This document shows, piece after piece, positions 1 through 11,980 of a stretch of DNA of 64,000 nucleotides. The notes below the pieces were generated by a model. The model ran no database searches and was not told where the DNA came from. It saw only the letters and a program-made list of their open reading frames with translations. A program made the position numbers and the translations under genes. Each line of letters starts with the position of its first letter. Within the stretch, counting starts at the first letter, position 1. This DNA comes from Apteryx mantelli. Taxonomy: Eukaryota; Chordata; Aves; Apterygiformes; Apterygidae. The DNA is taken from NCBI RefSeq assembly GCF_036417845.1, contig NC_089981.1, forward strand, positions 28,991,053 to 29,055,052, written 5' to 3'.

Positions 1-2400
1 GCAGTGTATTTCCACCCAATGAAGATAAACATGTGTCAACATAACAATTAACCTGGAACTCAGTGCAACAAAGACACAACAGGGCAAAGTACATTTCCAG
101 TCTATGGATGAGCAGTTACACAAAAGACGATCTTAAGCAAACTAAACTGAGCAATTAAAAACATTATAGCACTTATACTCATTGTAGCATTATATATGTA
201 AATTATTCATTAGATAATCAAGGAGAAAAAAAAATATTTTCACTATGTCCATTCACCTTCCTTCTAAGTGCAATGAGACAGGACACAACTAATCTTATCA
301 GAAAAAACACATTAACCTCTGGAAAACTGAGAGACACTGACTATTCACAGACAGAATGTGGGCAAACAGCCACTGACACAAAAGACATGGCTCTATGAGC
401 CCAACAAGGAGATTTATGTCAGGATAACAACATAATGCAGCTCTCTTCAAGATACATAAACAAACACACTTGTAAAGTGGAAACTCCAGCGGGCTGCAAA
501 CGGCGGGCTAAGGACTACACAGTAGTTGACCCACAGAGCCACTACATCTGTACAGACTGCTTGAAGAAGTCTGTGCACATCCCTGGTATAACAGCAGTCG
601 TCTTGAGTTCTGTTCACTCCCTTAATGAATGCAAAACACAGTTTGCCAATGCCTATGTGCTGCTGGCTACATTTATACCCAGCCATAACAGCTAAGCTAG
701 CAGGTACCTTTTGTTATGAGTGTAATTATAAAAATACTATGATTTATTATTTTTTTTTATTTCCCACTGGTAAGGTTATAGTATATAACACATGCAGACT
801 TCATTTGGAATGTGCCAGTTCAGAATGAGAGGACATATGGAAATTATATTAAAGGAATATGGAGTGGTGCCTTGTATCACTTTTCAAAGTAATGTGTAAA
901 TACTACAACACAGACCATTATGGGAAATGCCACTCAGCCAGAAACTCTAGGAGAGAACTCACCAGGCTTCCTACTGTATTGCACCACAGGACAGATAAGC
1001 TCCAAAAAGCAACTACTGCCTTTGGGATGCCTCCATTTTGGGAATGCCCAGCTTGGAACAGCTTGCAGAGATCTTTCAGGAGGTTCAAACTGACCCTCAG
1101 TAAAATGTAAGCACTTAAAAGCAGAGGTTCCAATTTTGAAAATTGTAATCATTTTGTATTTCAGAAATTTTGGCGACTAATAGCATTTTTCCCCAAATGC
1201 ACCTTAAACTTGCGTAATTAGCACAGCATTCCTTGTTAAGAAGGGGATGGATCAAATTAGGACATCAACTCTGCAGATATTTCATTTCTGTTCAAGAACG
1301 GCACAAGGATTCCTTATTTAACCCCTCTTAACCATCAAACAGCTGGTCAAATTATTAAATTTTCCTTAATCGGGTTATTAATTGATATTCACTAGCAGCA
1401 GTATTTTATTTATAGAAAATCAAGCTGGTCAAATCTGGTAGGAAAGAAGAACATAAAATGTTACATTGTACTGATTAGCCCTTAAATCACAGACAACAGC
1501 TGTCAGTTCTGTGCATATGTTGTGGCAAGATTACCTACTCCATAACAGCCTGTTACTCCCTCGTGAAGTACTCTACTGACAGATCACAGTCATAACAGGT
1601 TTTTCCCGCTAAAATCTTCCTAGAATTCATCCTTGAAGCACAGCTGATAATGTCCTTTAAGCAAGGAATAATTTGCACACACACGCACACATGCACATTC
1701 ACAAGTAACGGCCTTTTGTGGGGAGGAGAGGTGCGATAGAGGGATGTGATTTCCATTCCCTGCACTTTTCCCCTTCTAGAATGATTACAGCAGAAAGCGG
1801 AAATCAGCAGCAGCAGCATCTCCGATGTGTGCTAGCAGGCACGCTGAAGCCAGTCAGCAGTGTCTGTCATTGTTTGGTGCAATACAAAAGACCCTCTGTC
1901 TGGAAAGTTCAAGAGAAAACCAAGAGCCAGTGGCCTGGTCCTACAGTCAAAAGACTGAAACAGAGGCTGAGAAGTTCTCAAGCAGAGGCTGATCTGATGC
2001 CCTTTGAAGTTGACGGGAAAACTCCCATGGACTCCAGCATGCTTTGGATCATGCCTGAAATGCACAAAAGGAAGCAAAACAACATAAAAGTAGAAACAAG
2101 CATCTGACAGAAGGGAGTTTTAAACAATGTAGTGGTGACCTAATCTTCTCATCATGGTTATCAGTTCAGTGTATTTTTGTGATGTCTGAGAAAGGAGAAT
2201 TGTATCAATTTTCTAAGTCTTTTCATTAGGACATAGCAACTGTACATTAATCATAGGTATTTTTCACTTAAAATGCTATGCATGCCATCCTAACGTTGAC
2301 TGTCGATTACAGCATTTCGCAAACATGTCAGAGGAAAGGGGGAAAGTGTCTCTTTCGATTGCTGGATTTATTAATTTAAAAGTTTTCCACTTTCTCTCTC
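1..2400. other. Gene-free AT-rich stretch
   Basis: No exon, RNA gene or clear repeat recognised. Short frames are scattered on both strands. A C-run lies just beyond, at 2414-2424. Confidence 0.5.
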
Positions 2401-3091
2401 TCTGCACCTCCTTCCCCCCCCCCCAAAAGGCTAGTTTAAAACTATGAGAAGCGCAGTCCATGAGTGAAAACCTTATTAAGAACAACATTGCCAGCGTCAT
2501 CTATTCATAAGCAGCAATCTGAGACAGAGCCCAACCCAGAAGAAACTCTCTCGCAGCACATTCTCCAAACAACTGCTCAAGGACTCCAAGTGTATGGAGG
2601 TTCCAAATCCTCTGCCTAAGTAAGATGCAATTAACTTTCACATTAAAGATAGATACAGGAGCACCCAAAAAGAAAGAAATGCCTGCTGAATTCTATAACA
2701 TTTCCATAATTATTTTCTTGAATATAGCAATAATCATATTGTTTTAATTTTGGTGTTTTCTAGGTCTCAGTGAAGTTTTCTGGGAATTAATTTTTTAGAA
2801 TTTTTTTAAGCACTTTTTGCAGCCTTTGCACAAGATTTGCAACAAAGAGCCAAAGTATCTTTTTTTCAGAAATGCAGAATGTTTCTTCTTTCCCTGGCTA
2901 ATAGAATCCAACTGTTGCCACATGACATCATTCCCCAGAGCGAGGGAATCCAAGCTAGCACAGACGCTTGGCTGGGAGTAAACACTACAGAAAAAAACTT
3001 CTCAAAGTGAGAAGGAATAACACAAGAAAGTCAATTTTTGTTACCTGAAATTTGGAGCACTTCCCTTTCCACTCCATTCTCAGATTTGTAT

Positions 3092-3255
3092 TTCCCAGAC
3101 AAAACTCTGTCTTATTATCTGAGGCAATCGGAAAACCAGTCGTTTAGCGTCTAATACCTGCTGTGCTTCCCACAGCTCCTTCATATGACCTTTCGCAGCA
3201 CTGATTCCAGCGAAAATGATTGCAGAGAACAGACTGGCCGGGCCAGTTGTCATGG

Positions 3256-3260
<5 letters not shown>
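3092..3260 (-). other. Candidate alternative exon or regulatory element
   Basis: A patch of high-complexity, CpG-containing sequence just left of the TC repeat. On the - strand an open frame starts at an ATG (3253-3251, MTTGPASLFSAIIFAG) and runs through GAAGCACAGCAG|GTATTAG, a plausible donor near 3160. TGACATCA (about 2924) and TGAGTCA (about 3417) lie nearby. It may be an alternative first exon or enhancer of DENND2B. I do not recognise the peptide. Confidence 0.25.
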
Positions 3261-3291
<31 letters not shown>

Positions 3292-3323
3292 CATACACAC
3301 GCGCACGCACACATACACATACA
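3259..3323. repeat. (TC)n microsatellite with adjoining CA-rich tract
   Basis: About 14 TC dinucleotides (3259-3287), then T5, then an imperfect CA-rich stretch with a CGCGCACGCAC segment. Confidence 0.9.
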
Positions 3324-3489
3324 GACTTAAACAATTCTGGGAGGCATCCACAAAACAGCATGCCTTTTCATCAGCTAAGTTTTTGAAGCATTCCACCCCT
3401 CCTCCAAGCCCTCCCTTGAGTCAGCCCAGGAAGCTGAGCTTTGGTCATGAATCAATTGTTGAAATAAGAGATATTGCCTTTTAAAACAC

Positions 3490-6400
3490 AACACAGAACT
3501 TGTACTTTTTCCCCCAGGAAGGAAAACAGAAATGTTTACTTGCCAAAGCTTTGAACTAAAAGCAAATCTATTACATTCAAACCTGCGGGCTGTTTATCTT
3601 TGCCTGACTTGTTATGAATTTGATATCTGAAAGCACTACAGCTTTGTTGAAATACAATCATGCAGATTATATGAAATGCTCTTGGCATGGCCCAACTGCT
3701 TACCTTGCTGTTCTTCCAGTACCCAGCCAGTGAGTCAATTAGCACAGGTATTCGTGGTGGTCATGCAGGACTTCCTGTATTCTTTCATGTTTCTGTGTTT
3801 AAGCAGAAAAATCTGCAGGTCAGGAACATGCAACAAACAAAAGCAATCCCCAGCCAAACAAAAAAAAACCAGACAAGTTTGGAAGTTTTCTCTTAACAAG
3901 TTTAAGAGTACATGCCTCTTACCCCAAACCCACCATCTCCCAGTTAAAGCAGAAACCCATTTCACTGACACCTGAGAATACAAGAACTGATTAATTTAAC
4001 ATATTCACTGGCACCACGGTTGCAAAACAAAACTAATTCCAAACATAAATAAAGACACACAACATTTTTTCCTTGACAAAAAATTTCTAAGTTAATCCCC
4101 AGAAACGTCATATAGGAAAGCATGGACTGATAAATCAAGAGGAAAAAAAATACTTTTTAAAAAAGAAGGAAAAAGAACATTTAGTAAGAAAATACAGTAA
4201 AAAGCACATGGACTCAGAACAGCAGCACTGCGTCCAAAGTTTTTACACTTTGGGAAATAGTTTGGAGAGTTATTCTTCAGAGGATTTAACCAGAGTCAGT
4301 CATTCAAAGTTTTAAAACTGCATAAGAGATATTAAAGGGACTGCATGATTCTGCTTTCTGCAACATGCAATATAAGCAACAGTCCCCCTAGTGGGCATAA
4401 AAACACAAAGCTGAAACTATGCACTACTAAGTAGGAAATCACCCGATCTATTTTTTCTTCATCATCCACTTCATTATGCTGTTATGATATTCCAGCTCTA
4501 CATTTACCGAAGAACCTTAACAATTCTTGCAGTCCAAAGAATATAGGCCGTTATCAGCAACATAAAATAAAATGAACATTTACCACTATTTTTACCATAT
4601 TTAGGGGACATAACACAAGAAAATGTTTATGTGCGTGCTATTACATAACCAACATAGCTAGGTTTATACATGAGGAGATATAGAAGAGTTTCAACATATT
4701 TTTCATCCAGTTATGTTTGTAGCATCAGTTTTCTATAACAGAGAGGCATAAAACAAGCCTAGAGAATCTGAGATAGTTTTGATGTCTTACAGAAACACCT
4801 GTCTCTACATACAGCTATTATAAAATATAAACTATGCTAGAACATATTATTGACTATACTTCTGAAAATTTGACATCTTTTGTGAATAACAAAGCTGTCA
4901 GAAGACTGCACAGGTCATTCCGCTTAAGCCACCTCACATCATTCTTTGTGTCAAAAACACTACCCAAAAGCTACAGGAGAAGTATTTTACGCAGTTATCA
5001 AAAACTGCATTAAGATTATTCACAGGTAGATGAATACAAGACAGCTACTCCAGCTGTCAAGAATCCAGAAGGTGCTGAAATGACATCACATCAAATAGTT
5101 TCTCTAGACATGGAAGTGGCACATACTAAGGCTGTAAGTTCATGCTAAGTTCCTTTGATTCACATGCCAGTGAATCCCCGCAGAACCACAGGAATCAAAT
5201 AGAAAAAATTCTGACACATTTTTCCCTTAAAAAGCCTTCTTTGGTGCAGGACTGAGTTAAACTCACTGCATGTTGCAAGTGGGCAATTTCAGCAGTGGAA
5301 TTGGGGGAAATGGGGAGGCAGGTAACTCCTCCCAAGAAAGGAATGTTTCCCCCTACCTTGCTGCAAAGGGAGTGCTCAAAGATGTGGAAGTAATAAAAAA
5401 ACCTAAGAATTGATAAGGGACAGGTGAAACAGTCAAGTCTTGTCTATCAGTCTCAGAATTTCTATAGGTCCCACTATTGACAGCATGGGAGTAGTTAGCA
5501 GCCGCCTGCACAACATCCCACTGCAGAACTTACCGCAAGGCTCTGAGCCCTTCACCAGGAGATCACATCTGCAAACATGGCAAGGGGCTGGGGGGAGCAC
5601 CCCCGCCAGCGTTTGTAAACAACCGAAAATGTTCACTGCATTATATACACATTCGGTTACAGTCAAGGGTTTCAGACAAAACAAAAGTAGTTAAGATGTA
5701 CTATGTATGCACAAATATTTGAGTGCAAAACACAGTAGTAAACAGTACGGCCTAAACTTTGGTCTTGGGCAGGAAACTACCACAGAGGACCCCAGACAAG
5801 CACCTTTCTATTCTAAGCCTCATAAATATACTCCTAATCGATTTCTTGCCAAAAGCCAAGATATTTTGTTCAGACTGGCCTGGGTGAAACAAGGACCATT
5901 TCCATCTTTTACTTTTTTCCTGGCTGGGTTTTTCTGTGGATGCATCAACACCTCAGGACAGAATTTAGGATCACAGAAAGATGACATGGCGAACAGCTTA
6001 TGTTAAATTAATTACAAAATTTATATAAAAAAGTGTCATGGCTACACTGTGATCAAAAAGTATTAGAATACGTATCCTTACCCCCTGCAGTAGAAGAACA
6101 ATCTATTACTCACACATGGCTGAGGTTTAGTTTCTTATTTCCGATGCACTTCCCATTTCTGACTCGTTCCTATGCTCTGCAGCCACGAGCACAGGATGCA
6201 GCAGGCACGTGACACACACAGGAGCAGACATGGATTGAAAAGGATGCGCACACAGGAGGGAGACCTCACCAGGGCGCACCTGGTCTCTGTGCCCTTGAGA
6301 GTGGGAATGGAAATACGAGCTGCTCTCTCCACAAGCTGCAGGGCCTGAGTTTCTTTGCTGAATGCTTTTCAAATCAAGCAGCCATCATCAGGAACAGGAG

Positions 6401-7310
6401 TGGAAACAAATCAAATTTGCTCCTAAATGGCTCATGAAATCTCATTGCTTTTGCTAGGTAAAAACACAGCATCAACTTTGGGATTTAAAAAGACAAGAAC
6501 AGAGATGGGCTACAGACTAACCCATCCACAAGAGCACCACAAATATTTAGTGGGTATAAACTGAGATTAATGCACTGCACCAACCCCGGTAACATTTTCC
6601 TTTGCATTTTTTTTAAGAAAACTAAGTTCCACATAAAATTACTCATGTAAAATGATATAACTGCATTTTCCCCCTCCTCAAATGACCTTTCTGCCTTCCA
6701 CAAGCACCTCTCCACCTTTCCCATAGAAGATGAATGCTTTTTTTAATTTCTCTTCCTGCTACTGTCATCTCTACTCCACAGTTACTGACTATCTTTTCAG
6801 TGACCTCAATGGATACATAGCTAATTAAACTTAGATAAACTTAAGACAAAACAGCAAAAACTGAAGCCTCAGTACCCTTGTCCTCAGGTACTTTTTTAAC
6901 CTGAAACTGTGAGAAGGCAAGTGCCTGCAGCTCCTGCTAACCTCACTGGCAGAGACAAGGAACTAGTTAGTACTTCCTCATCACCAGGCGGTGACTTGCA
7001 AAGATATGGAAATAAGGGAAAAGGCATCAGCTCCTAACATAAACCAGGCTTGCTCTAGATAAACTGTGGTCCTTACTCTTTGTTTAAAGGCCCAATACTC
7101 AATACTTTCACTCAGGACATTCAGCAACTTCCACAGCGGACAAGGAAAAGACATTCAGTCCAGCAAGTACCACACTCATTTGAGCAGTCCCAGAGACCTT
7201 AGAGGTCTGTGAATTAAGGGTCCGCAGCATCGGCCTTCATCTTTCAACACTCCAGCACAACAGCACAGCAATAAAAGTGACACAAAATAACACCTCTGAT
7301 CCCCAAAACA
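3490..7310. other. Gene-free intronic stretch
   Basis: Ordinary AT-rich sequence. I see no coding exon, RNA gene or distinct repeat. Confidence 0.5.
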
Positions 7311-7314
7311 TTAT

Positions 7315-7540
7315 TCTACTGAAGTGACTAAAACTTCCTCTGACTTCAGTGGGACATTGACTTCAATTTGGCCTAACTAAATCATGTTTTGCTAGAAGTG
7401 TGCTATCACAGTAAGCAGTACAAAAATATATCTTGACCCTGCAAACATTTAAGCAAAGGAGTGACCCCACATGTGAGAGGCCTCCTGATTTCAGTGGGAC
7501 GGCATAGGTGCAAGTCTAGGATCAGTCAGCTGTAAACTTG
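7315..7540. mobile_element. Diverged sauropsid-type interspersed repeat relic
   Basis: Contains GACTTCAGTGGGAC, CCCTGCAAACATTTAAGCAA and GATTTCAGTGGGAC. I associate these phrases with an old repeat family common in turtles, crocodilians and birds. The family name is not certain from sequence alone, and no target-site duplication is visible. Confidence 0.4.
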
Positions 7541-8027
7541 TTCTCTTCTTCCATTTCAACATCAGATCCATTACCCATAATATTTCCACAATTCTTATTT
7601 CTAGCAGGACAATTAAAAATTTTCATGACTTCTTTTAATAGCCCAATGGGGATCATGTTTGAAGCACTGTACCAATTTCACTAACCCAGAAAAAAAAGTA
7701 TATATACATGCGTGTACATGTGTGTGTGTGTAGGAAATGACTAATCATAGCTGTGCACTTTTTGAGACGCTGCCAATCCCTTTATGGCCCTATATCCCCT
7801 TCCAGTTTGATCTCATTTTGCAAAGGAAAGCCTGCCATATAAGGGGCTGAGCTCGACCTCTCCACTGGCTGCATGATAACAATTTGCAAAAGTTGCTAAG
7901 TGACTGAGTGAAACTAGAGCATATCTGTACCTGGGGAGTCATGACAAAAGTTGACACACATTCAACTCCTGTGTGAACACTCTTATTCAGAAACAAAGTG
8001 ACTTGACTTTGTGGATATTATTGTTTT

Positions 8028-8105
8028 AGGCCCTGATTCAGCAAAGTACTTAAACATCGACTTCAAAAGAACTTAAAAATATGTTAAACAGGTGCTAAAA
8101 TGTTT
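8028..8105. mobile_element. Fragment of the same sauropsid-type repeat
   Basis: CCCTGATTCAGCAAAGTACT followed by TAAACATCGACTTCAA resembles the end of the repeat seen at 7315-7540, in the other orientation. Confidence 0.4.
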
Positions 8106-8814
8106 TACCAAAGTGGCGCCTTAGCAGTGTTGCATATTTTAGAAAGGACAGATGGAAAGAGTTCTTATTTGGCAATTAAGGTTTTAAGATGCTGTTTGGT
8201 GATATAAAAGGGACACACTCCCCATGCTAAATATACTACTGAGGTTGAAAGCAAACAGCTGAGCAATTGAACAATTGAACAATTCCTTAATAAAACAACT
8301 TTAAAGCTGAACAATGTAGAATTAACTCATGTAAATGCCTGGTTTGAGAATTATCCATACCTACGGTCTGATTCATGACAGTAGACACATATTACAGCTT
8401 ACCCTGCTAGGAAAGCAGTGCAAAGCCAAACAAGCCATAGAAACTGGCTCTGGGCCCAGGCAGCCAATTCAGCCAGCCCTCAACATCCCAGCGCTGCAAA
8501 CCGTTTCAGCTGGCACCAGGCCAAGGCACAGGCCAAGCTGCAGGGATAACCAAAAGGTGGGAAGCTCATGTAAATGAGTCCTTCTGCTCTTCAATTCTCC
8601 AGAGCCAGCCCTGTCTGCAACCCATCTGCACTCCAGTCAACACCCTTCCTACGCGTAGTTGTGCCGTATCCAGGGAATGCTTGAAAAGGAAAGACAGGAA
8701 AATGTAAGACCAAAATCGGAGGGAGGGGGGATGCCCCTGTGGGAACACTATTTATTCTGTCTGGACAAAACAAGAAAAGTTTGCCCATTGTAGGTGTTAA
8801 TTCCTTCCTACACC

Positions 8815-8836
8815 TTTTTTTTTTTTTTTTTTTTTT
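8815..8836. repeat. T22 homopolymer
   Basis: Twenty-two T in a row; possibly the tail of an old - strand retrocopy, but no body is recognisable beside it. Confidence 0.9.
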
Positions 8837-9680
8837 AATGGCCTCAGAAGAGGGACAAATGAGACAAGCAGGCTTCCTCTGGGAACTGGCCATATCAGAA
8901 AAGATGTTAACGAGTTGTTTGAAAATACACAGGAATTCCGATTTGATCCTACATGAATGTAAGATAGCTCAATGTGTCTTATTTAAAAGAAACATTAATA
9001 AACTAAAAGCAAAAGGACAAGTTTCTATTACCCTTGTTCATAACATACATCCTGCAACACAACATGCTTCTTGTGGGATTAGATGGCAATTTAAAAAACA
9101 GAGCCCTTCACACCTGAAGTTGTAATGCAAGCAGGACTCACAAGAATATAACTCATGGAGGACTAAATCTTGTGCACAGCGGAGCAAGTGCTACAAAACT
9201 CTGACTTAATGGGAGCAAAGGGGCAGAATCCTTCTCAGAGCACGTAAATGATTGGAAAAGACAGATCCTTTAGGCCAAATCCCCACCTGAAAAAGTACTT
9301 TTCAAACTGTTGTCAAAGTAGCTCTTTCTGTAAAAAGGGACTTTTACTTGGGTAGTGGCACAAAGGAGAAAGATGCTGTTAAGGAACCATCTCTATTGAT
9401 ACATTGGCTCTACAAAATTAATAAAGGGAAAAGTATCACGTAGTTAGCAAAGCAATAGACACAAGGACAAGTATATTCAATTAATCAATACTGGTTTCTG
9501 AAGCAGAACATGGATGGTGATTGGTCCCCCCAGCCATCCCCCAAGAAGAGCTCATAATTTAAAGTCAAAATGGAAAATAGGAGGGCCTAAGGTTGAGCAT
9601 CCAATGAAATACCACCTTGTTTTCATGAGACGATCACAACCAATGGCACTGTGCTCCCTTTGAATATCAAAATAAACAAA

Positions 9681-9706
9681 CGGATAGATAGATAGACAGA
9701 TAAATA
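9681..9706. repeat. Short (GATA)n tract
   Basis: GGATAGATAGATAGACAGAT followed by AAATAA; about four imperfect GATA units. Confidence 0.85.
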
Positions 9707-10249
9707 ATGACAACAAATTTTGTGATTCCTTTTGATCATCAGCTATAAAAATTCACAGGAAGTTTATGCAACCCCCTCTGACTGGATAGATCTTATCTTC
9801 CAAACCCTATTAGCCAAGAGGCTCTAAAAAGAAAACGTCAGCCTAACGTTCCTTTGGACAAAAAGCAGTGACTTATCGTGGGATAACTTCTACAATTGAC
9901 TTCTTTTATTTTAGTCATGACTTGAACCTCCAAGTCGGCCTGGAGACCCTGTGAACTGTCGGCAACATGCTGGGACGATGCCTGTGAGCCCTGCCTAACA
10001 TGTCTGGGAAGGAAGAGTATTGTAAGCATCGCCCCAGCACTATTCCAATCACCTACACACCATAGAATTGAAAGACAGGAACCGGATGTGTTTTCTTAGG
10101 CATATTAGCAGTTTGTCTTGCATATTGCTGTAATCATAACAGCAGGCAGATTTTTCAAGCCACAGACAATAAAGTTTTTTTCTTCTCTATTTTGGATAGA
10201 GCAGATAAACAAAATATTGCTTTAAATATACACAGTTGCTTTCATTCAT

Positions 10250-10415
10250 GGCCCTCAGAGTGCTTTATAAAGTTGGGTAAATGTCACTCCCATGTGTGAC
10301 TGGTTGGAACAAAGGAGTTGAGTGGCTTTGTGCGAGGCCACACAGTAGCCCCCTCAGAAACTGTGTGTGTGACTGAGCTCTGACCACTGGGCTCTGCTGC
10401 CTCCCATGAGGTTGT
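10250..10415. mobile_element. Ancient L2/L3 (CR1)- or MIR-like relic
   Basis: CTCAGAGTGCTTTATAAAG, then TGAGTGGCTTTGTGCGAGGC followed by CACACAGTAG, and CTGAGCTCTGACCACTGGGC. They follow the order of the old amniote 3' end 'aagcactttacaaa ... gacttgcccaaggtcacacag ... agctgggatttgaaccc'. Confidence 0.5.
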
Positions 10416-10929
10416 ATTTAGAGCCTGGAAGGCAGTCAGGGTCAGCTGAACTCCAAGGGATATCAGAACTTTTTTCTTCCTGGAAAACAATTGGCTTGAA
10501 CATGGGAAACAGCTGAAATCAAGCTTTCCTTCTAGCCAGTTTCCAATGCCATGGAAGAAGTTAAAGTCAGTGACATTGGAGTGACTAGGACAAGCTTTTG
10601 CAAAACAAAAGAAATCCAAAACCAGAGTATGCAGACAGTTCAAAAACATTTGGTGACCTTTCTGTTATATTTTTGACTATTTCAGTGCTTCCTGGTTTTA
10701 GCAGTGGACCGTCATACAGAGATGCTCAAATGAGCTGCAACGGCGATAACTCAAAGAACTGAAAGCAGCACAGCCACAGGAGCACAGGGCAGCGTTTGAA
10801 CTAGCGCAGCTGTGTTTCACTGGGACTGAGGCTGTGTCTCCATGCAGCGCCCTGCCACGCTGTGGGGCTGTAACGGCCTCTTGGAGTCAGCTCCAGGGCT
10901 CTCTGTGCTGAGCTCCATTGGGCGGCATA

Positions 10930-11025
10930 GACATCCCCTGAGCAACATACTTCGTGTCACAGAGGAAGCTACTCCCAGCGCTGGGGATTCGGATCCAAGT
11001 TCCCGAACTCCAAGTGAATTCCTTA
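10930..11025. mobile_element. Ancient L2/L3- or MIR-like relic
   Basis: GTCACAGAGGAAGCT followed by AGCGCTGGGGATTCGGATCC keeps the 'gtcacacagcaagt ... agctgggaatcgaaccc' layout of old amniote retroposons. Confidence 0.4.
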
Positions 11026-11208
11026 AAAGCAAGGTCATTCTTCCTGCTTTGATTTTGTGCACTCCTCCAAACAGAGCTAGGGGAAGCCTCTGAAAACAGC
11101 CTGACACCCAAGGCAGAACTCTCCTCAAACCCACTTTCAGTCTGTTGGGGAATCACACACCTACCTGGCTCCTCTTCACTCTTCACCACTAACAGTATAG
11201 GCTGTTGT

Positions 11209-11253
11209 TTAAAAAAAAAAAAAGAAAGAAAGAAAAAGAAAAGAAAAAAAAAA
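11209..11253 (+). repeat. A-rich polypurine tract
   Basis: About 45 bases made only of A with scattered G (AAAGAAAGAAAG pattern), typical of a decayed poly(A) tail or simple repeat. Confidence 0.85.
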
Positions 11254-11938
11254 GTAGACATTGCTTTACTCTCATCGAAACAGATGGCTCAGAAATAAGA
11301 TTTTGCCTCCTGACATTAAAAAGCATGATTTCTTCTTTTAATTACAGTATTTCCCTTTTTAGAGACAAAGGGAAAACAAGAATGAACATTTTTTTACATC
11401 AAACTGAAAAGGGCAGAACTTGGGAAAGTACCAGTACTTTTCTTCCAAGTCTGGGAAAACTATACAGCTTATATAGGCCAGGACACAGTTATAGATATTT
11501 TTCCTTTAAAATACTGGATAAGGTCCATGTAGTCACATGATGTTCCCCATTGCTACGCACATTGCTTTAAGGGGATGTACAACTAACTCTCCGGATCTGT
11601 TGCTTGCTGTTGATACTGTGAAAATGGTGAAATCCTGCAACATAGGTTGAGCATTAGTCATTTAGTGTACAAAGACCACACATGAGCTTTTCAAAAATAC
11701 ACTAGAAAGTTTGCAAAAGATCTTGCTGCCAGTGAAGAAGTGCTAGCAAAAGCTCTGCTAAAAGTCTTGATTTCCAGCTAAGCCCTACCCTGGCCTGCGA
11801 CATCATGAGCACTGCATACCACACCAACATCTCTAACTAAACACCACAGTAGGACCAGTTTCCTAAAGGCACGGACCATTCCCAACTAACCACACAGAGT
11901 TATGCTGAGATTTAAACATATAACCTACAGCTGTTATG

Positions 11939-11947
11939 TTGGCAGTT

Positions 11948-11980
<33 letters not shown>

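Noticed and set aside
8815-8836. Processed pseudogene tail (T22), and similar A-runs at 14589, 18408 and 30641
   Set aside because: No retrocopied coding sequence could be recognised next to any of them.
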